The translations under genes were made by a program, and so were the position numbers. A DNA stretch of 64,000 bases, from contig JBPRGH010000119.1 of the NCBI GenBank assembly GCA_051418055.1, positions 1-64,000 of the forward strand. The letters are read 5' to 3'. Under the pieces are notes generated by a model. The model was given only the letters and a program-made list of their open reading frames with translations, ran no database searches and was not told the origin of the DNA. Below are positions 54,186 through 62,978 of the stretch, in pieces; position 1 is the stretch's first letter; each line of letters starts with the position of its first letter. Source of the DNA: JBPRGH01 sp051418055 (GTDB taxonomy: Bacteria; Bacteroidota; Bacteroidia; Cytophagales; Cyclobacteriaceae).

Positions 54186-54881
54186 TTAATCTCTGTTTCC
54201 AAGGAATAAACTCACGTAATATAATAGGGTAACTAATGACGCAATAGCAGCTACAACATATGTCATTGCCGCCCATTTTAATGAATCTTTAGCCATATCA
54301 TATTCTGAGCTGTTCACAATTTGCCGTTCCTTTACCCATGCCAAAGCACGCCTGCTGGCATCAAATTCAACAGGTAAGGTTACAAATGCAAATAATGTAA
54401 ACACAGCATAACAGCCAATAATTACTAAAAGAGCTGTATGCATGGGAATAAACCCCTGGATAAAAAATGCTCCAAAGAACATGGTAATAAAAACAAAATT
54501 TATCACTTTGGCACTGACATTTTGAATCGGCACCATGGCACTTCTAAACTGAAGCATGCTATATGCAGTAGCATGTTGAACAGCATGACCACATTCGTGT
54601 GCAGCTACAGCAGCAGCAGCAGCGTTCCTACCATAAAACACATCTTCACTAAGATTTACTGTTTTATTAGCAGGATTATAATGATCCGTCAACTTTCCGG
54701 GAACGTGTGTAACCTGTACATCATGAATCCCATTATCTGCAAGCATTAACCTTGCAATCTCACCGCCCGATAAATTTTTATTCAACGGTATCTGTGAATA
54801 CTTCTTAAACTTGCTTTTAAGCCTTGAACTCACTGCAAAGCTTATGATCATAAAGCCTATAATAATGACCCAAATAAACAT
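54186..54881 (-). CDS. Zinc metallopeptidase of the YugP/Zn_peptidase_2 family
   Basis: This 231-aa membrane protein has an N-terminal helix, then the zinc motif HECGHAVQHA (about 94-103), two or three further hydrophobic helices and a C-terminal helix. A VTHVPGKLTDHYNP segment precedes the motif as in YugP. Substrate unknown. It follows rfaE2 by 14 bp and probably belongs to the panC-led transcript. Confidence 0.85.
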   Translation of the reverse strand: MFIWVIIIGFMIISFAVSSRLKSKFKKYSQIPLNKNLSGGEIARLMLADNGIHDVQVTHVPGKLTDHYNPANKTVNLSEDVFYGRNAAAAAVAAHECGHAVQHATAYSMLQFRSAMVPIQNVSAKVINFVFITMFFGAFFIQGFIPMHTALLVIIGCYAVFTLFAFVTLPVEFDASRRALAWVKERQIVNSSEYDMAKDSLKWAAMTYVVAAIASLVTLLYYVSLFLGNRD

Positions 54882-54895
54882 ATATTTTTTACTCC

Positions 54896-55384
54896 TTAAT
54901 TTTTACGAATTTTATCAATAATTTTTGAAGTAGAAAAGCCTTCTATCAAATTTATTGTACGGACTTCTCCTCCATTTTCTTCTACAATATCTGCGCCAAT
55001 TATATTTTCTGCCAAATAGTCACTTCCCTTTACCAAAACATCAGGTTTTAAATCTTTTATCAGATTATACGGTGTATCTGCTGAAAAGTATACAACCATA
55101 TCAACAAATTCTAAAGCTGCTAACATTCGGCCTCTTGCCTCTTCCTTGTTTACTGGTCGTTCAGGCCCCTTTATCCGTGTCACAGACTCATCAGTATTTA
55201 AACCTATTATCAATTTATCACCTAGATTACGCGCTTTCTCAAGATAATCTATATGCCCGAGATGTAAAATATCGAAACAACCATTTGTAAAAACAACCTT
55301 TTTGCCTTCCGTTTTCCATCCTGCTCTGATTTCGACGGCATTTTTAATATCCATAATTTTATTTGCCGTTTTTTCCATAAGCAT
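54896..55384 (-). CDS. rfaE2: D-glycero-beta-D-manno-heptose 1-phosphate adenylyltransferase
   Basis: This nucleotidyltransferase activates heptose for lipopolysaccharide core. The 162-aa protein has the HxGH motif in TNGCFDILHLGHIDYL (about 35-50). Other nucleotidyltransferase motifs are GLNTDESV, KGPERPVN, VLVKGSDY, and the IEGFSTSKII ending with the usual TTxII-like site. It is the stand-alone adenylyltransferase half of HldE. The frame has three candidate ATGs (codons 1, 3 and 11). The first overlaps the upstream gene by 26 bp. Confidence 0.9.
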   Translation of the reverse strand: MLMEKTANKIMDIKNAVEIRAGWKTEGKKVVFTNGCFDILHLGHIDYLEKARNLGDKLIIGLNTDESVTRIKGPERPVNKEEARGRMLAALEFVDMVVYFSADTPYNLIKDLKPDVLVKGSDYLAENIIGADIVEENGGEVRTINLIEGFSTSKIIDKIRKN

Positions 55385-56402
55385 GTTTAGCTTGTGATTG
55401 ACTCCAAATTAATGAAATAGCTCCAACTATAATAATCACCAGAGTTTGCCATCCATGAAAAATAAAAGTAAAAGCAATGGATTTATCTGGTGAAAGACCA
55501 TATAGGAGTATTAGTCCTGTAGAAACAAGCACATGAAAACTTCCAGCCCCACCAGGCAGCGGGATAGCCATTGCAATGCCTCCTATTACAAAAATAGTTA
55601 ATGCAGCCTGTAATCCAAGATTTTCTGTTTCAGCGAAAGCAAGCATTACAAAATACATCATGAAGTAATAAAAAACCCAAATTAGCAGCGAATAAAGAAT
55701 AAACAGGCCACTCTTTTTTAACTGGAGAACAGATTTAATTCCACTCTTAATATTCCTGTAAACACTTCGAACCTTTGTAAGATGTCTTTTCACAAAATAT
55801 CCACGGGTTTTTAGTAAAAATCGGAATATAAAGTAGCAGGCAACAAAAAATACCAAAATCCCTGCTCCAAAAAGCAATAAATTCCTCCCCTGAATCCTAT
55901 TTCGGATTTGCTGTACTTCCTCAGCTTCGTAAAAAACAATTAATTCATCTAACTGAATAAGTAAAGCTGTAAGAAGAAGAATAATTAAAAAGATGAGATC
56001 AATAGCTCTTTCAGCAACTACTGTTCCTAGAGAAACATCAACGGGTGTGCGATTTAACCTGTAAAGATTATAGCATCTGGATAATTCGCCACCTCTCGGA
56101 ATGGCCAGATTGACAAAATACCCTATCATAACAGATGCAAATCCCTTTTGAAGAGAAGTATTGTAACCTAACGGATCTAAAAGGAGCTTCCAGCGTTCAG
56201 CTCTCACAAGATGGCTCAAAATAGCGACGACTGCCGAGGCAATAAGGAAAATCTTATTAGCTGATGCCCATACCGTTGCTAGAAAATCCCATTTTGATTC
56301 ACCTTCAGCAGTTTCAATATTGTTAAAGCTCAGCCAGAGCAATAAACCGGTGATAATAATCATCACTGCGTACTGCAGCCCTGCTTTTACTTTTTTATGC
56401 AT
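55359..56402 (-). CDS. Lysylphosphatidylglycerol synthase TM-region/AglD-like membrane protein
   Basis: This 347-aa protein has eight or nine membrane helices. It shows the UPF0104 motif with VRAERWKLLLDPLG and AIPRGGELSRCYNLYRLN, and a later PLPGGAGSFHVLV. Family members are flippase- or transferase-like membrane proteins without the aminoacyl transferase domain. It starts 4 bp after panD. Confidence 0.82.
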   Translation of the reverse strand: MHKKVKAGLQYAVMIIITGLLLWLSFNNIETAEGESKWDFLATVWASANKIFLIASAVVAILSHLVRAERWKLLLDPLGYNTSLQKGFASVMIGYFVNLAIPRGGELSRCYNLYRLNRTPVDVSLGTVVAERAIDLIFLIILLLTALLIQLDELIVFYEAEEVQQIRNRIQGRNLLLFGAGILVFFVACYFIFRFLLKTRGYFVKRHLTKVRSVYRNIKSGIKSVLQLKKSGLFILYSLLIWVFYYFMMYFVMLAFAETENLGLQAALTIFVIGGIAMAIPLPGGAGSFHVLVSTGLILLYGLSPDKSIAFTFIFHGWQTLVIIIVGAISLIWSQSQAKHAYGKNGK

Positions 56403-56406
56403 CAGA

Positions 56407-56754
56407 TCAATCTAAACGATTATCATTATCAGGAAATATGATAGTGGGCTTAAATTTTTTTGCCTCTTCAAATTCCATGGAAGCATATGATATAATAATT
56501 ACAATATCACCCACCTGTGCACGCCTTGCCGCTGGACCATTAAGACATATCTTACCACTTCCACGCTCACCTTTTATGACATAAGTCTCTAATCGTTCAC
56601 CGTTATTAATGTTAACTATCTGCACTTTTTCACCCTCTATAAGATTAGCAGCCTCCATTAATGCTTCATCAATAGTTATACTTCCTACATAATGAAGTTC
56701 AGCTTCTGTGATTTTAACCCTGTGAATTTTCGATTTTAAAACTTCAATAAACAT
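56407..56754 (-). CDS. panD: Aspartate 1-decarboxylase proenzyme
   Basis: PanD makes beta-alanine for pantothenate. The 115-aa proenzyme shows the autocleavage site Gly24-Ser25 (YVGSITID), where the pyruvoyl group forms, and Arg/Tyr/Asn residues of the active site (NINNGERLETY, NGPAAR). It lies 2 bp after panC, so beta-alanine supply and ligation are encoded together. Confidence 0.96.
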   Translation of the reverse strand: MFIEVLKSKIHRVKITEAELHYVGSITIDEALMEAANLIEGEKVQIVNINNGERLETYVIKGERGSGKICLNGPAARRAQVGDIVIIISYASMEFEEAKKFKPTIIFPDNDNRLD

Positions 56755-56756
56755 TT

Positions 56757-57599
56757 CTATATAATAACATTATCGATTAGCCTTATCCCACCTACATATC
56801 CGGCAATACAAAGCGCTGTTCTATCATTCTTTTTATAATCTTTCAGCGGTAAAAGGCTATGAGCATTAACAATTTCAAAATATTCTAAGTTCGCCTCTTC
56901 CTGATTGTTAAATAATCCGGTTATGTCGCTTTTTACCTGTTCAATACCCATCCCGTCTTTTAGCATCTTTGAGGCCTTATTTAAAGCATTATAGAAAGCA
57001 GTAGCCTTTTTACGAGCAGTTTCATTTAAGTTTATGTTTCTGCTCGACATTGCCAAACCATCACTTTCTCTAATAACAGGCATACAATTTAAGTCTATAC
57101 CAAAATTCAGTTCATCAACTAAATGCTTAATTATTGAGAATTGCTGTAAATCCTTTTGACCAAAATAAGCCTTATCCGGGCGCACAATATTAAATAATTT
57201 CGAGACAACCAGCCCTACTCCATTGAAATGGCCAGGCCTGTATTTACCTTCCATTATATTTTCCAGATATCCAAAGTTGATTTTTATCAATAGATCATTC
57301 TGCCCATATAATTCTTCATCCGAAGGTAAAAACAGGTAATCACATCCTGCTTCTATGAGCATTGAAATATCTTTTTCCAAGGTTCTGGGGTATTTTTTTA
57401 GATCTTCAGGGTTGTTGAATTGAGTAGGGTTAATAAAGATACTGCAGATGGTTAAGTCGTTATTTTTTTTACTTGCCTCTATTAAAGAAATATGCCCCTG
57501 ATGTAAAGCTCCCATTGTAGGAACAAAACCTAAGGTTCTGCTATAACTGCTTGTTTTTAGTTCCTGTTTTAAGGAAGCAATATCTTCAAAAATCTGCAT
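56757..57599 (-). CDS. panC: Pantothenate synthetase
   Basis: PanC ligates pantoate and beta-alanine using ATP. The 280-aa protein has the nucleotidyltransferase HxGH motif in GFVPTMGALHQGHISL (about 24-39), SIFINPTQF, YFGQKDLQQ, MPVIRESDGLAMSSRN and a final VGGIRLIDN. It is the first gene of a minus-strand set panC-panD-AglD-like-rfaE2-YugP with very short gaps. Confidence 0.95.
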   Translation of the reverse strand: MQIFEDIASLKQELKTSSYSRTLGFVPTMGALHQGHISLIEASKKNNDLTICSIFINPTQFNNPEDLKKYPRTLEKDISMLIEAGCDYLFLPSDEELYGQNDLLIKINFGYLENIMEGKYRPGHFNGVGLVVSKLFNIVRPDKAYFGQKDLQQFSIIKHLVDELNFGIDLNCMPVIRESDGLAMSSRNINLNETARKKATAFYNALNKASKMLKDGMGIEQVKSDITGLFNNQEEANLEYFEIVNAHSLLPLKDYKKNDRTALCIAGYVGGIRLIDNVII

Positions 57600-57621
57600 A
57601 TGTGCTTTTTCAAAAGGGTCG

Positions 57622-57629
57622 CAAAATTA
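57622..57629 (-). promoter_or_regulatory. -7 box for panC
   Basis: The minus strand reads TAATTTTG, 22 bp before the panC start. It is part of a divergent promoter region with the starch-synthase-like gene. Confidence 0.45.
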
Positions 57630-57672
57630 AAGGTAATATTAAATATTCACTGGAAATCTCCTTATTATTTTG

Positions 57673-57680
57673 TATTTTTG
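57673..57680 (+). promoter_or_regulatory. -7 box for the starch-synthase-like gene
   Basis: TATTTTTG matches TAnnTTTG 36 bp before the start at 57717. Its partner on the other strand lies 43 bp to the left, giving a back-to-back divergent arrangement. Confidence 0.45.
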
Positions 57681-57716
57681 TGCCTTGTTTAGGGTTAATA
57701 TAAATTAAGTAATAAT

Positions 57717-58520
57717 ATGTCGAATTTACGCATTCTTTATGTGGCAAGTGAAATAAACCCTTTTCTAAAGACTTCTGAGGTTGCAGAATTTGTAAGAAAA
57801 CTTCCGCAGGCTATGCAGGAAAAGGGAATGGAGATAAGAATATTAGTACCCAGATTCGGTACTATTAATGAGAGGAAGAACAGGCTACATGAAGTGGTAA
57901 GACTTTCAGGGATAAATATTTCTGTAGGAGACGAAGAAAAACCACTGATTATAAAAGTGGCTTCTATTCCTAATGCCAAATTACAAGTTTATTTTATTGA
58001 TAACGAAGACTATTTTCACAGAAAATCAGTGTTTGTTGATAAAAACAACAAATTTTTTGAAGATAATGACGAACGGGCCATCTTCTTCTGTAAAGGAGTA
58101 ATTGAAACAGTGAGAAAATTAGGCTGGGCTCCTGATATTGTACATTGTAATGACTGGATGACCAGCCTTATCCCAATGTACTTAAAAACCACTTATAAAA
58201 ACGATCCGCTATTTAAGCAAACGAAAACAGTTTTTAGCATCTATAATAGCGGGTTTAAACATAAGTTTGGAACCGATCTTTTGAGCAAAGTAAAAATGCT
58301 AGATATTGAGGATAGTATGCTGGAAAATTTGGCTACTGCGGATTATGAAGGATTTATAAAACTTGGCATGGAATTTTCTGATGCAGTTATTAAGGCAGAG
58401 GATAATCATCAGCTAAACGGACTAAGCGATCAGTTCGATAACAAAAAGATCGAAGTGATAGAAAAAGGCGAAAATTTTACAGAATCATACTATAATCTAT
58501 ATAATGAACTTGTTGGATAA
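57717..58520 (+). CDS. Glycogen/starch synthase N-terminal (GT5) domain protein
   Basis: This 267-aa protein matches only the N-terminal Rossmann domain of GT5 glycogen synthases: LRILYVASEINPFLKT, IRILVPRFG, DIVHCNDWMTSLIPMYLK and VFSIYNSGFKHKFG. The ADP-glucose loop KxGGL of active enzymes is replaced by KTSEVAEFV, and the C-terminal glycosyltransferase half is missing with no sign of a frameshift. The domain is thus a natural single-domain form, seen also beside panC in other Bacteroidota by memory. Catalytic activity is doubtful. Confidence 0.75.
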   Translation: MSNLRILYVASEINPFLKTSEVAEFVRKLPQAMQEKGMEIRILVPRFGTINERKNRLHEVVRLSGINISVGDEEKPLIIKVASIPNAKLQVYFIDNEDYFHRKSVFVDKNNKFFEDNDERAIFFCKGVIETVRKLGWAPDIVHCNDWMTSLIPMYLKTTYKNDPLFKQTKTVFSIYNSGFKHKFGTDLLSKVKMLDIEDSMLENLATADYEGFIKLGMEFSDAVIKAEDNHQLNGLSDQFDNKKIEVIEKGENFTESYYNLYNELVG

Positions 58521-59913
58521 AGGAAAAGTACTGATAGTATTAATTATGCTATCAGTACTTTATTCTTCTTGTGAGGAAGATTTTAATACTATTGGCATTC
58601 CTGCAGATAATAACCTGAGCGTAAATTATTTTGAATATGACATACCCGTAGAAATGCTCTGGGTCGATAGTGTTGTCAGTCAAAATATTGGAGTTATATA
58701 TTCAGGGAAATTTGACCTTGATGAAGTAGGAGTAATTAAAGCCATCCCATTTATTTCCTATGGCGCAGAGCTTTATGATTCTAATATTAATGTGCCCCAT
58801 AATGCTGTCTATAAAGACATTTATTTAAACCTTGACTATAGAACAGCACTTAGTGGCGATGAAAATGTTCCGATAACTTTAAATGTGTTCCAGTTGGAAG
58901 ATACAATTGAAATGAATCGGAATGTAGTAAAATTCATTGAAGACTCCTCCCCATTAGGATCCCTGGTTGGTCAGAAAACATTTACCTTTTTTCCTGATAC
59001 ACTTAATGCAAAATTAACAAGTGATACTGTAGAATATTCTGAAAGAATTGATCTTGATAATGAGCTTGGTCAGTTTTATATGACAAAACTTAAGCAGCGT
59101 GATCCATCAGTATTCTTTGACTTTGAGACATTTGATGCATCATTTAAAGGTTTAGCCATTGTTCCCTCTGATGGTAATACCGCTCTTTTAGGATTCACCC
59201 CTGGAACTGCGTCTTCCGTTGTAATTGAATATACTTTCCTGGATGAGGAAGGAGTTGAAAAAGAAGGTAAATTTACTTTCAGACCCATTCGATATTACCA
59301 TAATATAACCCCTAATAAAGATGATAGCGATCTGTCGGGAACTGAATTCCCATCTTTACCATGCTGCTATGAACCTTTTACACCAGAAGGCGAATTTTAT
59401 TACCAGATGTTTGGGACTGGAATAAATCTTTCTTTGGATCTTTCGGGATTTAAAAATTTCACTGATTCATTAAATAGCACAATTGTAAATGGCGCATCAA
59501 TTGTAATAGATGATGTTATGCCAACTTCTCCTTACCAGAATCCGCCAAATGCACTAGGTTTTTATTTCATTGACGAAACTGGCCATAGGATGAAAAAGGA
59601 ATTTGCTAATACTACCTTCTTTAGAACACTACCCATCAATGAATTGCATCTTGATCCATTACGGGTTGCTTTTCCTGCTTCTGCTCCATATAACCAGGCA
59701 GATGAACAATATAGCGTGAATATCACGTTATACATGCAGAAATTAATTGAGGACGAATCTACCCCTGCTCGATTAATAATAGAAAATGCTGATATGCCTA
59801 ATTATGGTAATAGTACTCTTCAGTTTCTTCGCAGGTCTTCGAAAGCATTAACAGGCATTAAGGTCCCGAAGAATTCTATTAAAGTGAAAATTTATTATTC
59901 AACAGTAAATTAA
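58504..59913 (+). CDS. DUF4270 lipoprotein
   Basis: The start at 58504 overlaps the previous gene by 17 bp. The lipobox cysteine is in LYSSCEED (Cys23). The mature protein of about 447 aa is beta-rich, with VNYFEYDIP, DIYLNLDY, FKGLAIVPSDGN and IVIDDVMP segments typical of DUF4270 proteins that sit next to starch-synthase-like and glmS genes. It is probably exposed on the outer membrane. Function unknown. Confidence 0.82.
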   Translation: MNLLDKGKVLIVLIMLSVLYSSCEEDFNTIGIPADNNLSVNYFEYDIPVEMLWVDSVVSQNIGVIYSGKFDLDEVGVIKAIPFISYGAELYDSNINVPHNAVYKDIYLNLDYRTALSGDENVPITLNVFQLEDTIEMNRNVVKFIEDSSPLGSLVGQKTFTFFPDTLNAKLTSDTVEYSERIDLDNELGQFYMTKLKQRDPSVFFDFETFDASFKGLAIVPSDGNTALLGFTPGTASSVVIEYTFLDEEGVEKEGKFTFRPIRYYHNITPNKDDSDLSGTEFPSLPCCYEPFTPEGEFYYQMFGTGINLSLDLSGFKNFTDSLNSTIVNGASIVIDDVMPTSPYQNPPNALGFYFIDETGHRMKKEFANTTFFRTLPINELHLDPLRVAFPASAPYNQADEQYSVNITLYMQKLIEDESTPARLIIENADMPNYGNSTLQFLRRSSKALTGIKVPKNSIKVKIYYSTVN

Positions 59914-59923
59914 GATATATTAT

Positions 59924-61759
59924 ATGTGTGGTATTGTAGCATATGTAGGGCATAGACAGGCTGCTGATGTTATTATTAAAGGCCTTAAACGTCTGGAGTA
60001 TCGCGGTTATGATAGCGCCGGGATTGCCTTAATGAATGGTGATCTAAGTGTTTATAAGAAAAAAGGAAAGGTTTCTGATCTGGAAGCATATTTATCTGAT
60101 AAAAATTTATCAAGTACAATAGGGATCGGACATACAAGGTGGGCAACCCATGGGGAGCCTAATGATGAAAATGCTCATCCTCATTATTCTTCAACAAAGA
60201 ATTTGGCTATCATTCATAATGGTATAATAGAAAATTATGGCGCATTGAAGCTGGACCTTGTCAATAAAGGTCATGAATTTATGAGCCAGACAGATTCAGA
60301 GGTATTCATACATTTTATTGAAGATATCCAGAAAAGCAGTAACTGCAGTTTACCTGAAGCTGTCCGTATAGCCTTAACTAAAGTTATTGGTGCCTACGCA
60401 ATTGTTATCATGGATAAAAATAACCCTGACATGCTGATTGCAGCACGTAAAGGCAGTCCTCTGGTAGTTGGGATCGGGAAAGATGAATTTTTTATGGCTT
60501 CTGATGCCACTCCTATTGTTGAGTACACAAATGAGGTAGTTTATCTCAATGACTATGAAATTGCGGTTGTTGAAAATGGCAGCCTGTCAATAAAAAATAC
60601 TGAAAATGTCCCTACAACCCCTTATATTCAAAAGCTTGAGATTGAACTTGAAGCTATTGAGAAAGGTGGTTATGAGCATTTCATGCTAAAGGAAATATTT
60701 GAGCAGCCCCGCTCAATTAAAGATTGCATGCGTGGAAGGTTAAGTGCAAATGATAACCGCGTAATATTAGGTGGAATAAGAAATTTCGCAAAAAGGCTTT
60801 ATAATGCTGATCGCATAATAATTGTAGCTTGTGGCACCTCCTGGCATGCTGGCCTGGTGGCAGAATATTTCATTGAAGAATTCTGTAGAATTCCGGTGGA
60901 AGTTGAATATGCTTCAGAATTTCGTTATAGGAAACCAATTATTAACGAAGGTGATATAGTCATTGCCATCTCACAATCGGGAGAAACAGCAGATACGCTG
61001 GCGGCCATTGAATTAGCTAAATCCAAAGGTGCTACTATCTTTGGAGTGTGTAATGTGGTTGGTTCATCTATTGCTCGTGCATCACATGAAGGTGCATATA
61101 CACATGCCGGCCCTGAGATCGGAGTGGCAAGTACAAAAGCATTTACTGCTCAGCTTACAGTATTGAATATGATTGCATTAATGATAGCCAGCAATAAAGG
61201 TACTATCACCGATCAGCGCTATCATGAACTTCTTGTAGAGCTTGAAAATATTCCTGCAAAAGTAGAGGAAGTTCTAAAGCTTAACGATGAAATTAAAGAG
61301 ATAGCTAAAGAATTTGTAGATGCTAAAAATTTCCTTTACCTGGGCCGCGGATATAATTTCCCTGTAGCTCTGGAAGGAGCCTTAAAGCTTAAGGAGATAT
61401 CATATATCCATGCAGAAGGATACCCGGCTGCTGAAATGAAGCACGGCCCAATTGCTCTGATTGATGAAGAGATGCCTGTTGTAGTTATTGCTACACGTGA
61501 CAGCTCATATGATAAAATTATTTCCAATATACAGGAAGTAAAGGCCCGTAAAGGTATAGTAATAGCTGTTGTTACAAAAGGTGATGTATTAATACCTCAA
61601 ATGGCTGATAAGGTTATTGAAGTACCAAAAACAGATGAGGCTTTAATGCCAATGGTTTCTGTTGTTCCCCTGCAGCTTTTGTCCTACCATATTGCAGTAA
61701 TGAGAGGATCCAATGTGGATCAGCCAAGGAATCTTGCTAAATCTGTAACAGTAGAGTAA
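59924..61759 (+). CDS. glmS: Glutamine--fructose-6-phosphate aminotransferase (isomerizing)
   Basis: GlmS makes glucosamine-6-phosphate for peptidoglycan and lipopolysaccharide. The glutaminase domain has the nucleophile Cys2 (MCGIVAYVG), GHTRWATHG and the FMSQTDSEV segment. Two SIS domains (about 290-600) carry ACGTSWHA, SQSGETADT, GVASTKAFTAQ, and the end DQPRNLAKSVTVE. Length 611 aa is standard. Its last codons are the conserved TnsD recognition region of Tn7-like elements; the Tn7-like element begins 23 bp past the stop. No glmS ribozyme is present. Confidence 0.97.
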   Translation: MCGIVAYVGHRQAADVIIKGLKRLEYRGYDSAGIALMNGDLSVYKKKGKVSDLEAYLSDKNLSSTIGIGHTRWATHGEPNDENAHPHYSSTKNLAIIHNGIIENYGALKLDLVNKGHEFMSQTDSEVFIHFIEDIQKSSNCSLPEAVRIALTKVIGAYAIVIMDKNNPDMLIAARKGSPLVVGIGKDEFFMASDATPIVEYTNEVVYLNDYEIAVVENGSLSIKNTENVPTTPYIQKLEIELEAIEKGGYEHFMLKEIFEQPRSIKDCMRGRLSANDNRVILGGIRNFAKRLYNADRIIIVACGTSWHAGLVAEYFIEEFCRIPVEVEYASEFRYRKPIINEGDIVIAISQSGETADTLAAIELAKSKGATIFGVCNVVGSSIARASHEGAYTHAGPEIGVASTKAFTAQLTVLNMIALMIASNKGTITDQRYHELLVELENIPAKVEEVLKLNDEIKEIAKEFVDAKNFLYLGRGYNFPVALEGALKLKEISYIHAEGYPAAEMKHGPIALIDEEMPVVVIATRDSSYDKIISNIQEVKARKGIVIAVVTKGDVLIPQMADKVIEVPKTDEALMPMVSVVPLQLLSYHIAVMRGSNVDQPRNLAKSVTVE

Positions 61760-61782
61760 ACTTTTTTCTTTCCATAAAAGAG
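61724..61782 (+). other. attTn7-type target site (glmS 3' end plus spacer)
   Basis: Classical Tn7 insertion uses the end of glmS for recognition and inserts about 25 bp past the stop. Here the last coding bases are followed by a 23-bp spacer, after which the element begins. Bases 61778-61782 (AAGAG) would be one copy of the 5-bp target duplication, if the element starts at the TG of 61783. Confidence 0.65.
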
Positions 61783-61792
61783 TGGGGTAAAG

Positions 61793-61847
61793 TAAAAAAG
61801 TTTGAACATAATTAAAAAAGTTTGACCAATAATAAAAAAGTTTGACC
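61793..61847 (+). repeat. Three candidate TnsB-binding sites, 20-bp period
   Basis: TAAAAAAGTTTGAAC (61793-61807), TAAAAAAGTTTGACC (61813-61827) and TAAAAAAGTTTGACC (61833-61847) lie in the same orientation at exactly 20-bp spacing, about two helical turns. Their place at the element end and their recurrence before tnsA make TnsB binding the best explanation. Confidence 0.8.
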
Positions 61848-61861
61848 AAACAGAAATCGTT

Positions 61862-61890
61862 AAAAGGGCTCCCATTGGAGCCTTTTCTTT
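61862..61890 (+). terminator. Hairpin terminator just inside the element
   Basis: AAAAGG-G-CTCC (61862-61872) pairs with GGAGCCTTTT (61877-61886) with one bulged G and the loop CATT, followed by CTTTT. It would stop glmS transcripts that read into the element, perhaps replacing the terminator separated from glmS by the insertion. Confidence 0.65.
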
Positions 61891-61988
61891 TATACATCAG
61901 TTTGTAAAATCTAAATGATTGGTAACCGGAGACTTTTTAAAAACATATTTTAAGGACACGAATTTTAGTTTAAAAAGCTTTACTCTCT

Positions 61989-62195
61989 CTATTGTTCCCC
62001 ACTTTTATTATTAGACCTATCCATAAATTGAACAAATTCAGGATCAAAATATTTTAACCTTCCATTATCCAATTCGATTAATGCTCGGGTAGTTGAATAG
62101 TATTCGTGATTTTGATAGACATATCTATGAAAAAATCCTTTAAGATTTTCACCTCGGAATTTAATTAATACGGGTCTTAAACTATTCTTATCCAT
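61989..62195 (-). CDS. Small hypothetical protein of the transposon end
   Basis: This 68-aa protein has strands LRPVLIKFRGENLKGFFHR and the segment ALIELDNGRLKYFDPE. No family is recognised. It diverges from the Xre gene with a 95-bp AT-rich gap, the usual arrangement of a regulator and its controlled gene. Confidence 0.5.
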   Translation of the reverse strand: MDKNSLRPVLIKFRGENLKGFFHRYVYQNHEYYSTTRALIELDNGRLKYFDPEFVQFMDRSNNKSGEQ

Positions 62196-62278
62196 TTTAG
62201 CCTGCCCTTTATCGCGTGAATATAATAAAATATTAACATCCGCACATATAGTCTGTGTTTTCAGATTTTTCTTAATTC

Positions 62279-62286
62279 TACTTTTG
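62279..62286 (+). promoter_or_regulatory. -7 box directly before the Xre gene
   Basis: TACTTTTG matches TAnnTTTG and ends 4 bp before the GTG start at 62291, the same geometry as at nadC. Leaderless translation is possible. Confidence 0.4.
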
Positions 62287-62290
62287 ATTT

Positions 62291-62518
62291 GTGAATATCA
62301 AGCTTCAATTAGGGCAGCTAATAGCTAAACATCGCAAGCAGAAACAAATAAGTCAAGAAAAACTTGCCTTTTCGGCAGGCATTCATCCTGATTATATTGG
62401 CAAAATTGAGCGTGGAGAAAGAATGCCATCAATTGTTTCCTTATTAAAAATTCTGGACGCAATGCAGGTTAAGTATCCCCAATTTTTTGAAGACATACAA
62501 AATTTAAAATCGAAATAA
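62291..62518 (+). CDS. Xre-family HTH regulator of the transposon
   Basis: This 75-aa protein is essentially one Cro/CI helix-turn-helix domain: GQLIAKHRKQKQISQEKLAF, SAGIHPDYIGKIERGERMPS, then IVSLLKILDAM. The start is GTG. Small Xre proteins next to tns genes are known in several Tn7-like families and are thought to control transposition or cargo genes. Its operator could be the divergent gap to its left. Confidence 0.82.
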   Translation: MNIKLQLGQLIAKHRKQKQISQEKLAFSAGIHPDYIGKIERGERMPSIVSLLKILDAMQVKYPQFFEDIQNLKSK

Positions 62519-62978
62519 GACTATATTACTCCCTATTCTGATTATGAATGAAGTTTATAGTAACCCCAACATATACTGATATCTTTGCGCTCATTTAAAA
62601 CTTTGGAAATCATTTCAAACTTTCCTGATACTTGCAGTAAAGCCGATAAATCAAAGTTGACTAAGTTATTATCCAATCCAGGATTTAAAGAAAGGAGGGC
62701 TGAAGATACATTCAGATTCAATCATGAGGGAAGTTCTTAGCATAGGAAGATTTTTTACTGGGCTTCAAAAATACGTATATCCAGAAATCCCTTCGAATCT
62801 CATGAATTTTTTCAAGCATTGGGATAATAATAAGAAATTTTTTAAATGTGTTAGTGATTTCAAATTGATGGTTTTACAAGAATAGAATCTATTGTATTCC
62901 CTATTCGCTATTAAGATTAACAAGTTCGAACTCATTTTATCCCCAGCATAATTTTATACTTATTTAAATATTATCATT
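62519..62978. other. 460-bp stretch with a decayed coding remnant
   Basis: No intact gene is seen. On the minus strand, 62542-62721 is open for 59 codons ending in a TAA, reading as a natural protein tail (for example NPGLDNNLVNFDLSALLQVS and ISICWGYYKLHS) but without a start and with stops upstream. On the plus strand an open frame from 62661 to 62885 contains an ATG at 62724 and 53 codons. At most one is real; the minus-strand tail looks more protein-like. It is probably a relic of a lost gene. Confidence 0.4.

Noticed and set aside
59890..59924. Possible glmS ribozyme
   Set aside because: Only 10 bp separate the DUF4270 gene from glmS, far too little for the ribozyme.
61793..61847. Regularly spaced repeats resembling a CRISPR array
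   Set aside because: Period is 20 bp with 5-bp spacers and the position is at a transposon end before tnsA; no cas genes. TnsB sites explain it better.
62602..62620. Inverted TnsB-like word (TTTCAAACTTTCC)
   Set aside because: It matches only the central part of the repeat and lies within the relic coding tail, where the match can be chance.
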